Of a stretch of DNA of 64,000 nucleotides, positions 41,406-51,161 are shown one piece after another. A program made the translations under genes and the position numbers. A model generated the notes under the pieces. The model searched no databases and was not told the origin of the DNA. It saw only the letters and a program-made list of their open reading frames with translations. Numbering within the stretch: the first letter of the stretch is position 1; each line of letters starts with the position of its first letter. Source of the stretch: Intrasporangiaceae bacterium URHB0013 (GTDB lineage: Bacteria > Actinomycetota > Actinomycetes > Actinomycetales > Dermatophilaceae); assembly GCA_000620545.1 (NCBI GenBank), contig KK211150.1, positions 62,001-126,000 of the forward strand, in the 5' to 3' direction.

Positions 41406-44400
41406 TCATGGGAGGGCCACCTGGAGCAGCTCGAAACGGCCCTTCTCGACGAGGAAGCCCCGCCCCGGGGGGAGCTCTGCCCGGTTGAGCGCCGGGAGGT
41501 TGGCCTTGAAGACCGACAGGCCCTCGTTGCCGTCGGGGTGCAGGGCGAGGCCGGAGCGGGACGTCTTGAGCAGGGCCTGGAGACCGAAGTTGCTGCTGAA
41601 GAAGGCGGCCTCGCCCTCGGCCACGACGAGCTGGTCATTGTCGACGCACGCCTTGGTCAGGGTGGTCAGCGCGTTCTCGGCGCCCGACGGCGCGAGGTCG
41701 TCGATGCGCTCGATGAACACCGCGACCGGCCTCGTGGTGCGCCCCTCCTCGATCTCGGCCGTGAGCCGGCTCGCGAGCGCCGTCGTGGCCTCGCCACCGA
41801 CCGCGGTCTCGGCCCAGATACCGAGGTCGAGCAGCTCGGAGGAGCGGCGCGGCGTCATGAGGTAGAGCGCGGAGCCCGAGCTGAACCGGAAGAGCCCGGC
41901 CGCGGTCGTGGCGACCGCCGTCGTGCGGCCCGATCCCGAGGGGCCGGTGATGATGAAGGTGCCCTTCGGGTCGAAGCCGTGCGACTCGAGCGTCGACGAG
42001 GCGACACCGACGACGGGGCGCCCACCGAACTCCGGCGGCAGGTCGCCCAGGGGGATGACCTCCGCGAGGCTCTCGATGGGCGGCGCCTGGCTGACGCCGG
42101 CCCTGCGAGTCGCTTCGGCGAAGGCCTCGATCGCGGCGGCCTGGACGGTGACGTCGGACGAGCCGCCGAGCACCGCGACCTGGACCTCGGAGCCGGACAT
42201 CAGGCCGCGGCCCGGGGGCGAGGCCATCGTCAGGACGTCACCGGGGACGCCGAAGACGGAGTAGTCGTCCACGTTGCTCATGCGCAGGATGATGCGGCCC
42301 TGCACGGCGGCCGCGAGGTTCGTCGGCAGACCGGTGCGCTGGTCGGACGCGATGATGAAGTGGACGCCCACGGGTCGGCCGTCGGCAGCCAGCCCCGCGA
42401 GCATGTCCAGCCACTGGAAGCGCCCGCCGACCTCGTACGCCTGGCGGAAGGCCGTCATGTTGTCGATGAGGACGAGGACCCTGGGCTCGTCGGGTCGACC
42501 GGCGAGGCGGCGGTAGTCGGTGATGGTCGCGGCGCTGACGGCCGAGTAGCGCGAGGCCCGCTCGTCGATGGTGGCGCGCAGGGTCCGGATCAGGCGGGTG
42601 ACGCGCTCGTGGTCGCCGCCCGGGACGATCGAGCCAACATGTGGCAGCGTCTCGAGCATCGCCAGGCCACGGTTGCCGAAGTCCAGTCCGTAGACGTGGC
42701 AGGGCCCGCCGCGCACGGTGTAGCCGGCCGCCACCGCCATCGAGCGGAGGAAGACGGACTTGCCGGAGCCCGACGTGCCGTAGATCGCGATGTTGCCCTC
42801 CTTGTCCGGGCGGAAGGCGATCTCGGGCTGGGCCTGGTTGTCGGGGTCGTCGGCGACACCGAAGACCAGCTCGTCGTCCCGACGCTGCGTCGGCAGGGTC
42901 GCGAGGTCGTAGACGGAGCGCATGTCGGGCAGCCACGGCTTGCGTGGCCTGGGCAGCTCGGCCATCCGCGCGGCGCGACCGAGCGTGCCGACGAGCCGCT
43001 GGATGTCGGTGGGCCCGAGGTCGGCGGCCTCGTCGGCGCCCTCGCCACGCGGCGGCTCCCACTCGACACCGCGACCGAAGGTGAGGGTCTCGACCTTCAT
43101 GTCGGGCGGTGGCGGGACGTCGGAGGTCCACCCACCGGCATACCCCGTCTGGAAGGGGACGAGCCGGCCCGGGCCCGTCTTGGACACGGCACGGCCGGGC
43201 AGCGCGGGGTCGAAGAAGGCGGCCTCCTTGGAACCGAGCACGTCGTCGGAGTCGTTCTCGTCGGCCATGCGAAGCGCCATCCGGAGGTTGGTGTTGGCGC
43301 GCAGGTTGTCCTTGATGACCCCGGCGGGGCGCTGCGTGGCGAGGATCAGGTGCAGGCCGAGCGAACGGCCGCGCTGGGCGACGTTGACGACGCCGTCGAC
43401 GAACTCGGGCACCTCCTGGACCAGGGCGGCGAACTCGTCGACGACGATGATGAGCGAGGGCGGGGCGCCGACCTCGCCCCGGCGCTCGAGCTCGACGAGG
43501 TCCTTGGCCTTGTGCCGCGCGAGCAGGTGCTCGCGGTAGTGCAGCTCGGCCGCGAGGGACGCGAGCGCCCGGCGCACCAGGTGTGGCGACAGGTCGGTGA
43601 CGAGGCCCACGGTGTGCGGCAGCTTGACGCAGTCACGGAAGGCCGAGCCACCCTTGTAGTCCACGAGCAGGAAGGTGACGCGCTGGGGCGAGTGCGCCGC
43701 GGCCATGCCGAGGATCCACGCCTGGAGCAGCTCGGACTTGCCGGCGCCGGTCGTGCCGCCGACGAGGGCGTGGGGACCGTCGGAGCGGATGTCGACGGAG
43801 AAGGTGCCCTGGCTCGACTGCCCGACGATGGCGCGCAGGTTCCCCGGCTTGCGCGGCAGCACGGCGGGGGCGTACGGGCCGGTCAGGATCGAGCGCGACT
43901 CGCCCCACTTCTCGATGACCGCCTCCTCGGAGCTCGCGAGGTCGGTGCCGGCGAGCGTGAGGAGCGAGACGGCGCGCGGCAGGTCGCTCGCGTCGTCGAC
44001 GGGCACGCCGGCGTCGACGACGGGCGCCAGCTGGCGCGCGCACGCCATCGCCTCGTCGAGGCTGATGCGGTCGACGACGACCGGCTGCACCTCCTCGCCG
44101 GCGTGGACGTAGCCGGCGAGCGAGCTCTCGTCGTCGCTGACGACGAGGAAGGTGTGGCACGCGGCCGGGAGCAGCTGCTGCGTCTCGGCCACCCAGACAA
44201 CGACGATGCCGTGACGGTGGCCGCGCTCGGCGATCGCGACGAGGCGGCTGCGGTCGATGGGGGCGTCGCTCTCGACCACGACGAGAACCGTCGGCCGCTC
44301 GGCGCTCGCCTGCTCCCGCTCCTGGGCGGTGCCCTTGGCCTCGATGATGTCCTCGAGGGCGTCGGCCAGCGCCGAGCAGCCCGGTGCGCTGGCGGCCAGG

Positions 44401-45806
44401 TGGTGCGAGGCGATCGGGCTGTGCGGCGACGTCGTGTGCGGGAGCCACTTGAGGAAGTCCCACTCCCGGGCCGAGCTGCCGGAGGCGAAGGAGCAGATGG
44501 CGAGCTCCGCGGGCGAGTGCAGGGCCGCGGCCTGGAGCACGACGGACCGGGCAGCACCCAGCGCACTGGCCCGGTGGCCCGCGACGCCGATCGCTCCGTC
44601 CGACAGGGGGGCCGCGACGACGGGGACGTCGTGGACGACCTCCATGCCGCGCAGCTGCTCCGACACCTCGAGCCACGCCTCGGCCTTGGACCTGCCGACG
44701 GCGGGCATCTTGATGGAGGAGCGCGACGCCCGGGTGCCGAGCCCGAGCCGCAGCTCGGCGTAGCCGGGCACGTCACGTCGCCTGGTCCAGAGCAGGGCGC
44801 TGCGGTCGCGCACGGCGACGAGGCACTCCTGGCCGCTGGGGTGCTCGCCGCGCCGGGTGTGGCCCTCGACGTCGAGCGAGCCGCTGATGCGCTGGCTGAG
44901 CAGGCCGAGGTCCTCGCGGAAGTCCTCCATCGCCTGCGCGAAGTCCTTCTTCTGCTGGCGACGCGCCTCGTAGTACGTGCCGGCCATCATGAGCGGCATC
45001 ATCAGCATGAAGACGATGCTGAACGCGCTCTTCGTGATGGCGAAGAGAACGGCACCCATGAGCAGCGGGACCACCATCGCCACGAGCGGCATCGGCTGGA
45101 TCTTGCCGCGCTCGGGCAGGTCGGGGACCTGGAACTCCTGGCCGGAGAAGAGCGGAGCCACGCGCGGCGAGCGCGAGAACGCCACCGTTCCGGCGTCGCC
45201 GGAGAGCACTCCGCTGCCGGGACGGCTCACGACGCCGTCGCCCTGCACGTGCACCTCGAGCTCGGTGTCGCCGAGGCGCACGACGTCGCCGCTCTTGAGG
45301 TGGGCGCGGGTGACCTGCTGGCCACCGGCGGTGATGCCGTTGGCGGAGCCGAGGTCGACGACCTCGACGACCTCCTGGATGACGAGCTTGGCGTGCCGGC
45401 GTGAGACCGACTCGTCGGACAGCTGCACCTCGCAGCCGCGACCGCGGCCGATGTATGCCGTCCCGCGGGCGAGCGGGAACTCGCGCCCCGCGTCGGGTCC
45501 CGAGCGGATGTGGGCCACGGCGACGGGCCGACCCCGGTCGACGAACCCCTCGCCGGCACGGGTCGTCGAGACCCGCATGCCGGACTGCAGCCCGCTCTCG
45601 GCGACGGTCGCACGCGGGTCGAGACCGCGCATGTCCTGGTCGACGAGTGCGAGCGTCATCGACGCGTCGACACCGAGCACGCTCGACCGGTGGGGGTCGG
45701 CGGCCGCGAGGTAGGCCGCGAGGTCGCCGACCGTGGTGGCCGAGTCCGTCGTCGCGACGAGGTCTGTCTCTCGGTCACCCGACCGGAGGACGAACTTCAG
45801 CTTCAC
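41406..45806 (-). CDS. Type VII secretion FtsK/SpoIIIE ATPase with N-terminal ubiquitin-like and FHA domains (EssC/EccC-like)
   Basis: 1466 aa from GTG 45806, overlapping the upstream stop (GTGA). Residues 1-85 look like a YukD/ubiquitin-like domain (MKLKFVLRSGDRETDLVATT). Residues about 95-185 are an FHA domain (YIGRGRGCEVQLSDESVSRRHAKL; LGSANGI) that binds phospho-Thr. Two transmembrane helices follow (about 240-285). Three ATPase modules: Walker A GGTTGAGKSE (near 684) with VDEFAALV, GTSGSGKS (near 1010), and GPSGSGRTT (near 1287) where Arg replaces the catalytic Lys. It should drive export of the two WXG100 proteins. No EccB, EccD, EccE or mycosin gene is present. Confidence 0.92.
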   Translation of the reverse strand: MKLKFVLRSGDRETDLVATTDSATTVGDLAAYLAAADPHRSSVLGVDASMTLALVDQDMRGLDPRATVAESGLQSGMRVSTTRAGEGFVDRGRPVAVAHIRSGPDAGREFPLARGTAYIGRGRGCEVQLSDESVSRRHAKLVIQEVVEVVDLGSANGITAGGQQVTRAHLKSGDVVRLGDTELEVHVQGDGVVSRPGSGVLSGDAGTVAFSRSPRVAPLFSGQEFQVPDLPERGKIQPMPLVAMVVPLLMGAVLFAITKSAFSIVFMLMMPLMMAGTYYEARRQQKKDFAQAMEDFREDLGLLSQRISGSLDVEGHTRRGEHPSGQECLVAVRDRSALLWTRRRDVPGYAELRLGLGTRASRSSIKMPAVGRSKAEAWLEVSEQLRGMEVVHDVPVVAAPLSDGAIGVAGHRASALGAARSVVLQAAALHSPAELAICSFASGSSAREWDFLKWLPHTTSPHSPIASHHLAASAPGCSALADALEDIIEAKGTAQEREQASAERPTVLVVVESDAPIDRSRLVAIAERGHRHGIVVVWVAETQQLLPAACHTFLVVSDDESSLAGYVHAGEEVQPVVVDRISLDEAMACARQLAPVVDAGVPVDDASDLPRAVSLLTLAGTDLASSEEAVIEKWGESRSILTGPYAPAVLPRKPGNLRAIVGQSSQGTFSVDIRSDGPHALVGGTTGAGKSELLQAWILGMAAAHSPQRVTFLLVDYKGGSAFRDCVKLPHTVGLVTDLSPHLVRRALASLAAELHYREHLLARHKAKDLVELERRGEVGAPPSLIIVVDEFAALVQEVPEFVDGVVNVAQRGRSLGLHLILATQRPAGVIKDNLRANTNLRMALRMADENDSDDVLGSKEAAFFDPALPGRAVSKTGPGRLVPFQTGYAGGWTSDVPPPPDMKVETLTFGRGVEWEPPRGEGADEAADLGPTDIQRLVGTLGRAARMAELPRPRKPWLPDMRSVYDLATLPTQRRDDELVFGVADDPDNQAQPEIAFRPDKEGNIAIYGTSGSGKSVFLRSMAVAAGYTVRGGPCHVYGLDFGNRGLAMLETLPHVGSIVPGGDHERVTRLIRTLRATIDERASRYSAVSAATITDYRRLAGRPDEPRVLVLIDNMTAFRQAYEVGGRFQWLDMLAGLAADGRPVGVHFIIASDQRTGLPTNLAAAVQGRIILRMSNVDDYSVFGVPGDVLTMASPPGRGLMSGSEVQVAVLGGSSDVTVQAAAIEAFAEATRRAGVSQAPPIESLAEVIPLGDLPPEFGGRPVVGVASSTLESHGFDPKGTFIITGPSGSGRTTAVATTAAGLFRFSSGSALYLMTPRRSSELLDLGIWAETAVGGEATTALASRLTAEIEEGRTTRPVAVFIERIDDLAPSGAENALTTLTKACVDNDQLVVAEGEAAFFSSNFGLQALLKTSRSGLALHPDGNEGLSVFKANLPALNRAELPPGRGFLVEKGRFELLQVALP

Positions 45807-48547
45807 GCGTCACCTTTCGTGGCGTTCGAGCTCGAGGTGGTTCCGGGCGTGCCCGCGCCGCGACGGCTGCCGCGGCGTCCCGCCCTCGACCCGGTCGACC
45901 CGGTCGGGGCGGTCGTGCCGATCCCGGCCTTGGTGTCCTTGACGCGTCGGCCGGGCTGCTGCGGGTCGCTCTGGCGGCGCGAGGTGCGCGCACGGGCGGG
46001 ACCGAGGCCGGCTCCTGTGGGCAGGTGGTCACGGAAGGTGCGCAGCGACACGTCGCCGCGCAGCTTCTGCCAGAAGCCCTGCTCCTTGCGGATGCGCCTG
46101 CGCGCCGTCTCGACGTCGGCCCAGAAGGCGTCGACCTCCTCGGACGTCGGTTCGGCGACGTCGAAGACGTGCCCGTTGGCCGCGGCCGCGAGCGACACGA
46201 GCTCCAGTCGTCGAGTGCTCACTTTCCCCCCGTCAGGGGAGGGCGAGGCCGCGTGCGAACCCGGGGGGAAGTGAGCACTCGACGGGACGGGTGCCCCCAT
46301 GAGGGCTCCGTCGACGACGGGGCTCGGCTTCTCGGGCGGCGGCCCGAAGACATGCTCCTCGAGGGCGCGCGCCTGCTCCAGACGGGTTCCCTTGACCGGC
46401 ACGGGCATCCTCAGGTCGCGGGCGGTGTCGACGACCTCGCGCCACCCCCCGCTGACGCGGCCCGCGGTCTCGCCGGTCATGCGTCGGCGTCGCCGCCGCA
46501 GCCACTTGGCGGCCCGGATCGCCCCGTAGACCAGGAGCATCACGAGCAGCGGCACGACGACGAGGAAGACGAGCCAGCGCAGCCAGTCCGGCCAGTTGTC
46601 AGGATCGAGCGGGTTCTTGTCGTCCTTGGGTGGCGTCTTGAGCTGCGTCGCGTTCTGCGCCTGGTCGGGCCCCTGGAGGACGCTCGGCGGGTTGTTCGCC
46701 GCGGGCGGGGGCACCTGGGCGCCGGTCTTCTTCTCCTCGGACTTCTGGATCAGCTGCTGCGGCTTCTTGTTGCGATCGGGGACGAAGTGCTTCCAGTAGA
46801 TCGGCTGCCATGAGCCGTCCGACCGTGCCACCTCGACCCAGGCGTGGACGTCCTTGCCCTTGATGGCGCCGGTGGCGTCGGGCTCGGCACCGAGCACGAC
46901 CCGGGCCGGCACGCCGAGGCGGTTGGACGCGAGCGCCAGCGCGGAGGCGTACTGCTCGTCGTTGCCGGCCAGCTGCGTGGCCTTCATGAACTGGGTCATG
47001 CGCCGGAGGCTGTGTCCGGGGAGGAAGACGTTCTGGTAGTCGCCCGGGGCCCCGCCGTCGGTGTAAGCGCCGTCCTGCATGGCCCGGGCCACGGCGACGA
47101 CCTTCTGCCACTGGCCGTCCACGCGCTCGGTCCACGGCGACATCTTGTCGTCGAGGAAGGTGAGGTTCTGGCTGTCGACGACGGTGCCGTCGGCCACGTC
47201 GACGCTCTCAGGCAGCTCGGCGTCGACCTTCTGCGTCAGCGCGGTGACGGTGTAGGTGTCGCCGGCCTGGAGCTTCTCAGGCAGGACGCCGGTGTTGGTG
47301 TCGACGTTGAACCGCAGGTCGTCGGAGAGGCGGTCACCCCGCGAGCCGCCGAACTCGAGGCCGGTCACCGTGCCGAAGGTCGGCAGCCAGACGTCGCTGT
47401 AGCCCCCGGCGGGTACGCCGACGGTCGCGGTGACCGGGTCGCCGGCGCCCTCGGTGGCGATGTGGCTGCCGACCTTGCGGAAGCTGGTGCCGCCGGGGTC
47501 GTCGCCCGAGCCGAGGTTGGCGACGTTGCCGGCGCCCCACACGAAGTCGTCGTAGGAGTCGAGGGCGGCGATGCGCACGGGCACGCCCGGCGGCAGTCCC
47601 TTGACCGTCAGGAGCGTCTTGTCGAACAGCTCCGAGCCGTTGGGCTCGGTGTACTGCCGGAAGCCCGCGAGCGGGGACGCGTACTGCGTGACGTCGAAGG
47701 GCGGCACGAGCGACGCACGGAACACGGTGCGGTCCGCGGTGCTCGCGCCCGGGAGCAGCGGCCCGACGAAGAAGCCACCCACCGTGGCGGCGGCCAGCAG
47801 CGCTGCGGTCGTCGCCGCGCGCGTCGTGCGACCCGCGCCGTTCTGCAGCGCCGGCCGGTTGCGGTTGCTGCGCACCGCCGTCCAGCCGATCGCCACGAGC
47901 GCGAAGACCGCGCCCTGGAGCAGCACCGCCGCGGGCGTCAGCGTGCCCAGCACGATCGAGGCGACGAGGAGCAGCACGGGCGCCACGAGAGCCGTGATCG
48001 CCCCGGTCCACCGGCGCGCGACGCCGTAGACCAGCGAGGCACCGACGAGAGCGAAGAGGAACGGCAGGGCCATGTAGGGCCCCTCGGAGTCGATGGGCGG
48101 GAGCGCGGTCAGCAGCTCCTTCCAGCCGGGGACGGCCATGTGCACAAGCGTCGAGAAGGTCTGCGCGGACGGGATGGACCCGACGACGAGGTCCTCACGG
48201 ATCGCGATCGGCCCGCCGAGGAGGAGGTAGGCCGCCGCGACCGCGAGCAACGTGACGATCCCAGGTGCCCGGAAGGTCGCGGTGGCATGGGAGAGGAGCA
48301 GACCGGTGACGAGGCCGGCGACGCCGACCCAGAGCCAGCCGAGACCGAAGAAGGTCGTGCGGAAGCCGACGAGCGCGAGCCCCACGAGCACGGCCGTGAA
48401 GCCCGCGTCGACGAGGTGGGCGGTGCTGGGGCGCAGGCGCACGAGCTGGGCGCGCACCCGCTCTCCCGCCGACGGGGGCGTGGCCAGCGCGGACGGAGGC
48501 GGTGCCGGGATCGAGCCCGTCGATCCTGACTGCGTCGGAGCGCTCAT
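45803..48547 (-). CDS. Transglutaminase-like membrane protein (TgpA type), catalytic Cys apparently replaced
   Basis: 914 aa from ATG 48547. Six N-terminal helices (about 50-260), an external transglutaminase-like domain (about 280-650), one more helix (about 690-715), and a basic cytosolic tail. In the core, the usual GxCEQxAxA motif reads GNDEQYASALALASNRLGVPAR split here as GNDEQYASA, then LGVPARVVLG: Asp stands where the catalytic Cys is expected. The His (KDVHAWVEV) is kept, and the third position reads PIYW instead of PxD. It is therefore probably non-enzymatic. A 76-bp palindromic repeat adds residues to its cytosolic tail. Both ends overlap neighbours (ATGA, GTGA). Confidence 0.85.
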   Translation of the reverse strand: MSAPTQSGSTGSIPAPPPSALATPPSAGERVRAQLVRLRPSTAHLVDAGFTAVLVGLALVGFRTTFFGLGWLWVGVAGLVTGLLLSHATATFRAPGIVTLLAVAAAYLLLGGPIAIREDLVVGSIPSAQTFSTLVHMAVPGWKELLTALPPIDSEGPYMALPFLFALVGASLVYGVARRWTGAITALVAPVLLLVASIVLGTLTPAAVLLQGAVFALVAIGWTAVRSNRNRPALQNGAGRTTRAATTAALLAAATVGGFFVGPLLPGASTADRTVFRASLVPPFDVTQYASPLAGFRQYTEPNGSELFDKTLLTVKGLPPGVPVRIAALDSYDDFVWGAGNVANLGSGDDPGGTSFRKVGSHIATEGAGDPVTATVGVPAGGYSDVWLPTFGTVTGLEFGGSRGDRLSDDLRFNVDTNTGVLPEKLQAGDTYTVTALTQKVDAELPESVDVADGTVVDSQNLTFLDDKMSPWTERVDGQWQKVVAVARAMQDGAYTDGGAPGDYQNVFLPGHSLRRMTQFMKATQLAGNDEQYASALALASNRLGVPARVVLGAEPDATGAIKGKDVHAWVEVARSDGSWQPIYWKHFVPDRNKKPQQLIQKSEEKKTGAQVPPPAANNPPSVLQGPDQAQNATQLKTPPKDDKNPLDPDNWPDWLRWLVFLVVVPLLVMLLVYGAIRAAKWLRRRRRRMTGETAGRVSGGWREVVDTARDLRMPVPVKGTRLEQARALEEHVFGPPPEKPSPVVDGALMGAPVPSSAHFPPGSHAASPSPDGGKVSTRRLELVSLAAAANGHVFDVAEPTSEEVDAFWADVETARRRIRKEQGFWQKLRGDVSLRTFRDHLPTGAGLGPARARTSRRQSDPQQPGRRVKDTKAGIGTTAPTGSTGSRAGRRGSRRGAGTPGTTSSSNATKGDA
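46209..46284. repeat. 76-bp palindromic repeat element inside a coding sequence
   Basis: CGTCGAGTGCTCACTTTCCC begins the left arm (46209-46231) and its near-exact complement (46263-46284) closes it, one base indel, around a 31-bp centre. The first 20 bp are identical to the first copy of the left array at 23114. It is read in frame as part of the transglutaminase-like protein, adding SSAHFPPGSHAASPSPDGG then KVSTRR. A mobile palindromic repeat is the simplest explanation. Confidence 0.8.
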
Positions 48548-50031
48548 CGGGCCACCCCCGAGACGAGAAGCGTGCGGAGGTCCTCGAGCGCGGCGAGCGT
48601 GAGGATGACGAGGCCACCACCACGCCGGATGCCGTGGCCGGCCTGCGGGTCGATGACGACGATGACGCGTGTGACCTCGGGCGGGAACTGGCCGGCCGCG
48701 CGCTGCAGCTCGAGAAACGGCCGGTGCGGTCCGGTCACGATGAAGCACGTGCTCGTGTCGGGGGCCAGCTCCGCGGCGTCGAGCGAGGTCGTGAAGAGGT
48801 CGACCGGGCCGGGTTCCACGCGTGACATGGCGTCGAGGCCGATCTGCGGCACGGACCTCGTGACCTTCTGCGGGCCGCAGACGATGGTGCAGTCCTGCTC
48901 GTCGAGCATGACCCGGACCATGATCGAGCTGCCGACCGAGATGGCCGTCTCGACGTCCGCCTGGATCGCCGTCGGTGCGTTCGCGGCCATCACGTCACGC
49001 TCGACGTCGCGGTCGGACTGCCCCGTCTTGCCGTGGCCGGACCGGTACTGCTCCGGGTCGGGGTCGATGATGATCGTGACGTGCGAGCGACGCGTGTCCA
49101 GGAACTGGCGCACGAGGAGCCTGCCGGCCTTGGCCGAGCTGCGCCAGTGGATGTAGCGGCGGTCGTCGCCGGGCTGGTACTCGCGGAGCGCGTGGAAGGC
49201 GAGGTCACTCATCGAGACGTCCTCGGTGGTGCTGCCCTCGAGGTCGCGCAGCAGGCCGGCTCCGAGCGACTCGAGCGCGACGGTGCGCGGGTGGACGAAG
49301 AGCTCGGTGCGCTCCGTCCAGGTCAAGGTGCGGCGCATCAGGCCGAGCGGGTCGCCCTGGACGGTCGTCGCGGGCCCGACCTGGATGACACCACGCCGCG
49401 AGGTCGGCACGACGAAGAGCTCCTCGTGCGCGTTGTCCGGGGTCAGGGCCGGCAGCACGAAGCGCGCGGCTGACAATCCCACCGGCAGCTCGACGAGGAT
49501 CGGCAGCATGGGCGTGCGCGCCTCGTTGGTCACGAGGATGCGTCCGGTCGCGGGGTCGCCCACGACGACTCGGCGGGGGTCGACCTCGGCGAGGATGCGG
49601 ACCTTCGTGCGACCGAGGGCCAGGACGAAGCAGGTGGCGAAGAGGAGGAGCGCCGCCGCTGCGACCATGAGCAGCTCGGTCCACCCCCACCGGGCTCCGA
49701 CGAGCCAGCAGACGAGACCGAGGGCGAGGATCGTCCAGCCGAGCGGTGAGACCCAACCCAGGATGCCGGCGACCGGGCGCCACACGCTTTCGGTCCGACC
49801 GGCCACCTGCTCGATCGAACGCGTGATCGGCGCGGTGACCTGGCGGATGCCACGGCTCGTCGTGCCCGGAACCGGTCGTGCTCCACCGCCGTTCGTGGAC
49901 GGCGCTGCCGATGTCGCGCCTGCGGACGCAGCCGCGGGCGCGCCGGCACCGGCCGACGCTCCCCGGCGTGACGGCATACGGAAGCGGCCGCCGCGACGCG
50001 ACGACGTGGCCCCCTGGTCCTGCTGGGTCAT
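48544..50031 (-). CDS. DUF58 domain protein
   Basis: 495 aa from ATG 50031 (AAGGGGAG site). A disordered Gly/Ala/Arg-rich N-terminus of about 65 residues, two helices (about 100-140), and a DUF58 domain with its signature REYQPGDDRRYIHWRSSAKAG. The C-terminal part resembles a vWA-like fold (VTIIIDPDPEQ). DUF58 proteins act with MoxR ATPases; the moxR gene is directly upstream and the transglutaminase-like gene downstream by a 4-nt overlap. The trio MoxR-DUF58-TgpA is a known envelope module of unclear function. Confidence 0.92.
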   Translation of the reverse strand: MTQQDQGATSSRRGGRFRMPSRRGASAGAGAPAAASAGATSAAPSTNGGGARPVPGTTSRGIRQVTAPITRSIEQVAGRTESVWRPVAGILGWVSPLGWTILALGLVCWLVGARWGWTELLMVAAAALLLFATCFVLALGRTKVRILAEVDPRRVVVGDPATGRILVTNEARTPMLPILVELPVGLSAARFVLPALTPDNAHEELFVVPTSRRGVIQVGPATTVQGDPLGLMRRTLTWTERTELFVHPRTVALESLGAGLLRDLEGSTTEDVSMSDLAFHALREYQPGDDRRYIHWRSSAKAGRLLVRQFLDTRRSHVTIIIDPDPEQYRSGHGKTGQSDRDVERDVMAANAPTAIQADVETAISVGSSIMVRVMLDEQDCTIVCGPQKVTRSVPQIGLDAMSRVEPGPVDLFTTSLDAAELAPDTSTCFIVTGPHRPFLELQRAAGQFPPEVTRVIVVIDPQAGHGIRRGGGLVILTLAALEDLRTLLVSGVAR

Positions 50032-50065
50032 GCGCTCCCCTTGGTTGCTTCTGCTCGAGTCGCGT

Positions 50066-51070
50066 TCAGGCCGAGGCGCGCTCGGCCGGCGGCGCGATGT
50101 CGCCGAGGATCTGGTCGACACACTGCTCGACGGTCGTGCCGGCGAACTGCGCCTCGGCGTTGAGCAGCAGGCGGTGGCTCAGCACCGGCTCGGCGAGCAG
50201 CTTGATGTCGTCGGGGACGACGTACGTGCGGCCCTGGCTCGCGGCCCACGTCTTGGCGCAGCGGACGTAGGCGAGGCAGCCACGGACCGACAGGCCGAGC
50301 TTGAGCGAGGGGTGGCGTCGTGTCTCCTCGGCGATCCGGCTGACGTAGCCGAGGATGGCGGGGTCGACGTGCACCTCGTCGGCCAGCTTGCTCATCTCGA
50401 CGATGACGTTGCTGGCGATGAGCGGACTCAGCGTCTTGGCGCGGTCACGCGTCTTGGCGTCGGCGAGCACGGCGATCGTCGCCTCGTGGTCGGGGTAGCC
50501 GACGCTCGCCTTCATGAGGAAGCGGTCGAGCTGCGCCTCCGGAAGGCGGTAGGTGCCGGCCTGCTCGATGGGGTTCTGCGTCGCGATGACCATGAACGGC
50601 TCGCCCACGGAGTGCGGCTTGCCGTCGATCGTGACGCGGCCCTCCTCCATGACCTCGAGCAGCGCCGACTGCGTCTTCGGCGAGGCGCGGTTGATCTCGT
50701 CGGCGAGCACGATGGTGGCGAAGATGGGTCCGGGATGGAACTCGAAGCTCTGCTTCGTCGGCTCGTAGATGGTCACGCCGGTGACGTCGCTGGGAAGCAG
50801 GTCGGGCGTGAACTGGATGCGGCTGTGCGTGCCCTGCACCGTGGCGGACAGCGCGCGGGCGAGCTGCGTCTTGCCGGTTCCCGGGAAGTCCTCGAGGAGC
50901 ATGTGGCCCTCCGAGAGCAGGCAGGTCAGTGCGAGACGCGTCACGTGCTGCTTGCCGAGGACGGCCTTCTCGATGTTGCCGACGAGCTGGTCGAAGGTGT
51001 GCGCGAACCAGGTCACCTGCTCCTGGGTGATCTGGCTGGTGGTGCGACCGGTGGCGGGGTGGGCCGTCAT
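50066..51070 (-). CDS. MoxR family AAA+ ATPase
   Basis: 334 aa. Walker A EDFPGTGKT (60-68), Walker B VLADEINRAS (121-130), sensor 1 VIATQNPIEQAGTY and an arginine-finger region EAQLDRFLM. MoxR ATPases remodel or activate partner proteins, usually DUF58/vWA proteins encoded next door, as here. ATG 51070 has CAGGAG. In bifidobacteria the equivalent aaa-atp gene sits between fn3 and duf58, exactly the order seen here. Confidence 0.94.
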   Translation of the reverse strand: MTAHPATGRTTSQITQEQVTWFAHTFDQLVGNIEKAVLGKQHVTRLALTCLLSEGHMLLEDFPGTGKTQLARALSATVQGTHSRIQFTPDLLPSDVTGVTIYEPTKQSFEFHPGPIFATIVLADEINRASPKTQSALLEVMEEGRVTIDGKPHSVGEPFMVIATQNPIEQAGTYRLPEAQLDRFLMKASVGYPDHEATIAVLADAKTRDRAKTLSPLIASNVIVEMSKLADEVHVDPAILGYVSRIAEETRRHPSLKLGLSVRGCLAYVRCAKTWAASQGRTYVVPDDIKLLAEPVLSHRLLLNAEAQFAGTTVEQCVDQILGDIAPPAERASA

Positions 51071-51120
51071 GGGTGTCGTTCTCCTGTCGTGTCTTTCGTC
51101 AAGCGTGCGTATGCCGTGTG

Positions 51121-51148
51121 GCGAGTGGGCGCGAGGCCGCTCACTCGC
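51121..51148 (-). terminator. Intercistronic hairpin between the Fn3 and moxR genes
   Basis: GCGAGTGGGC and GCTCACTCGC form a 10-bp stem (one G-U) with an 8-nt loop, 13 bp past the Fn3 stop. Without a T-run it likely tunes the long upstream mRNA rather than stopping it. Confidence 0.5.
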
Positions 51149-51161
51149 GGATGGGGGGCCG

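Noticed and set aside
41049-45404. A 1,451-codon open frame on the plus strand opposite the FtsK/SpoIIIE gene
   Set aside because: It mirrors the real gene; high third-position G/C removes stops on the opposite strand. Its translation is low-complexity and matches no family.
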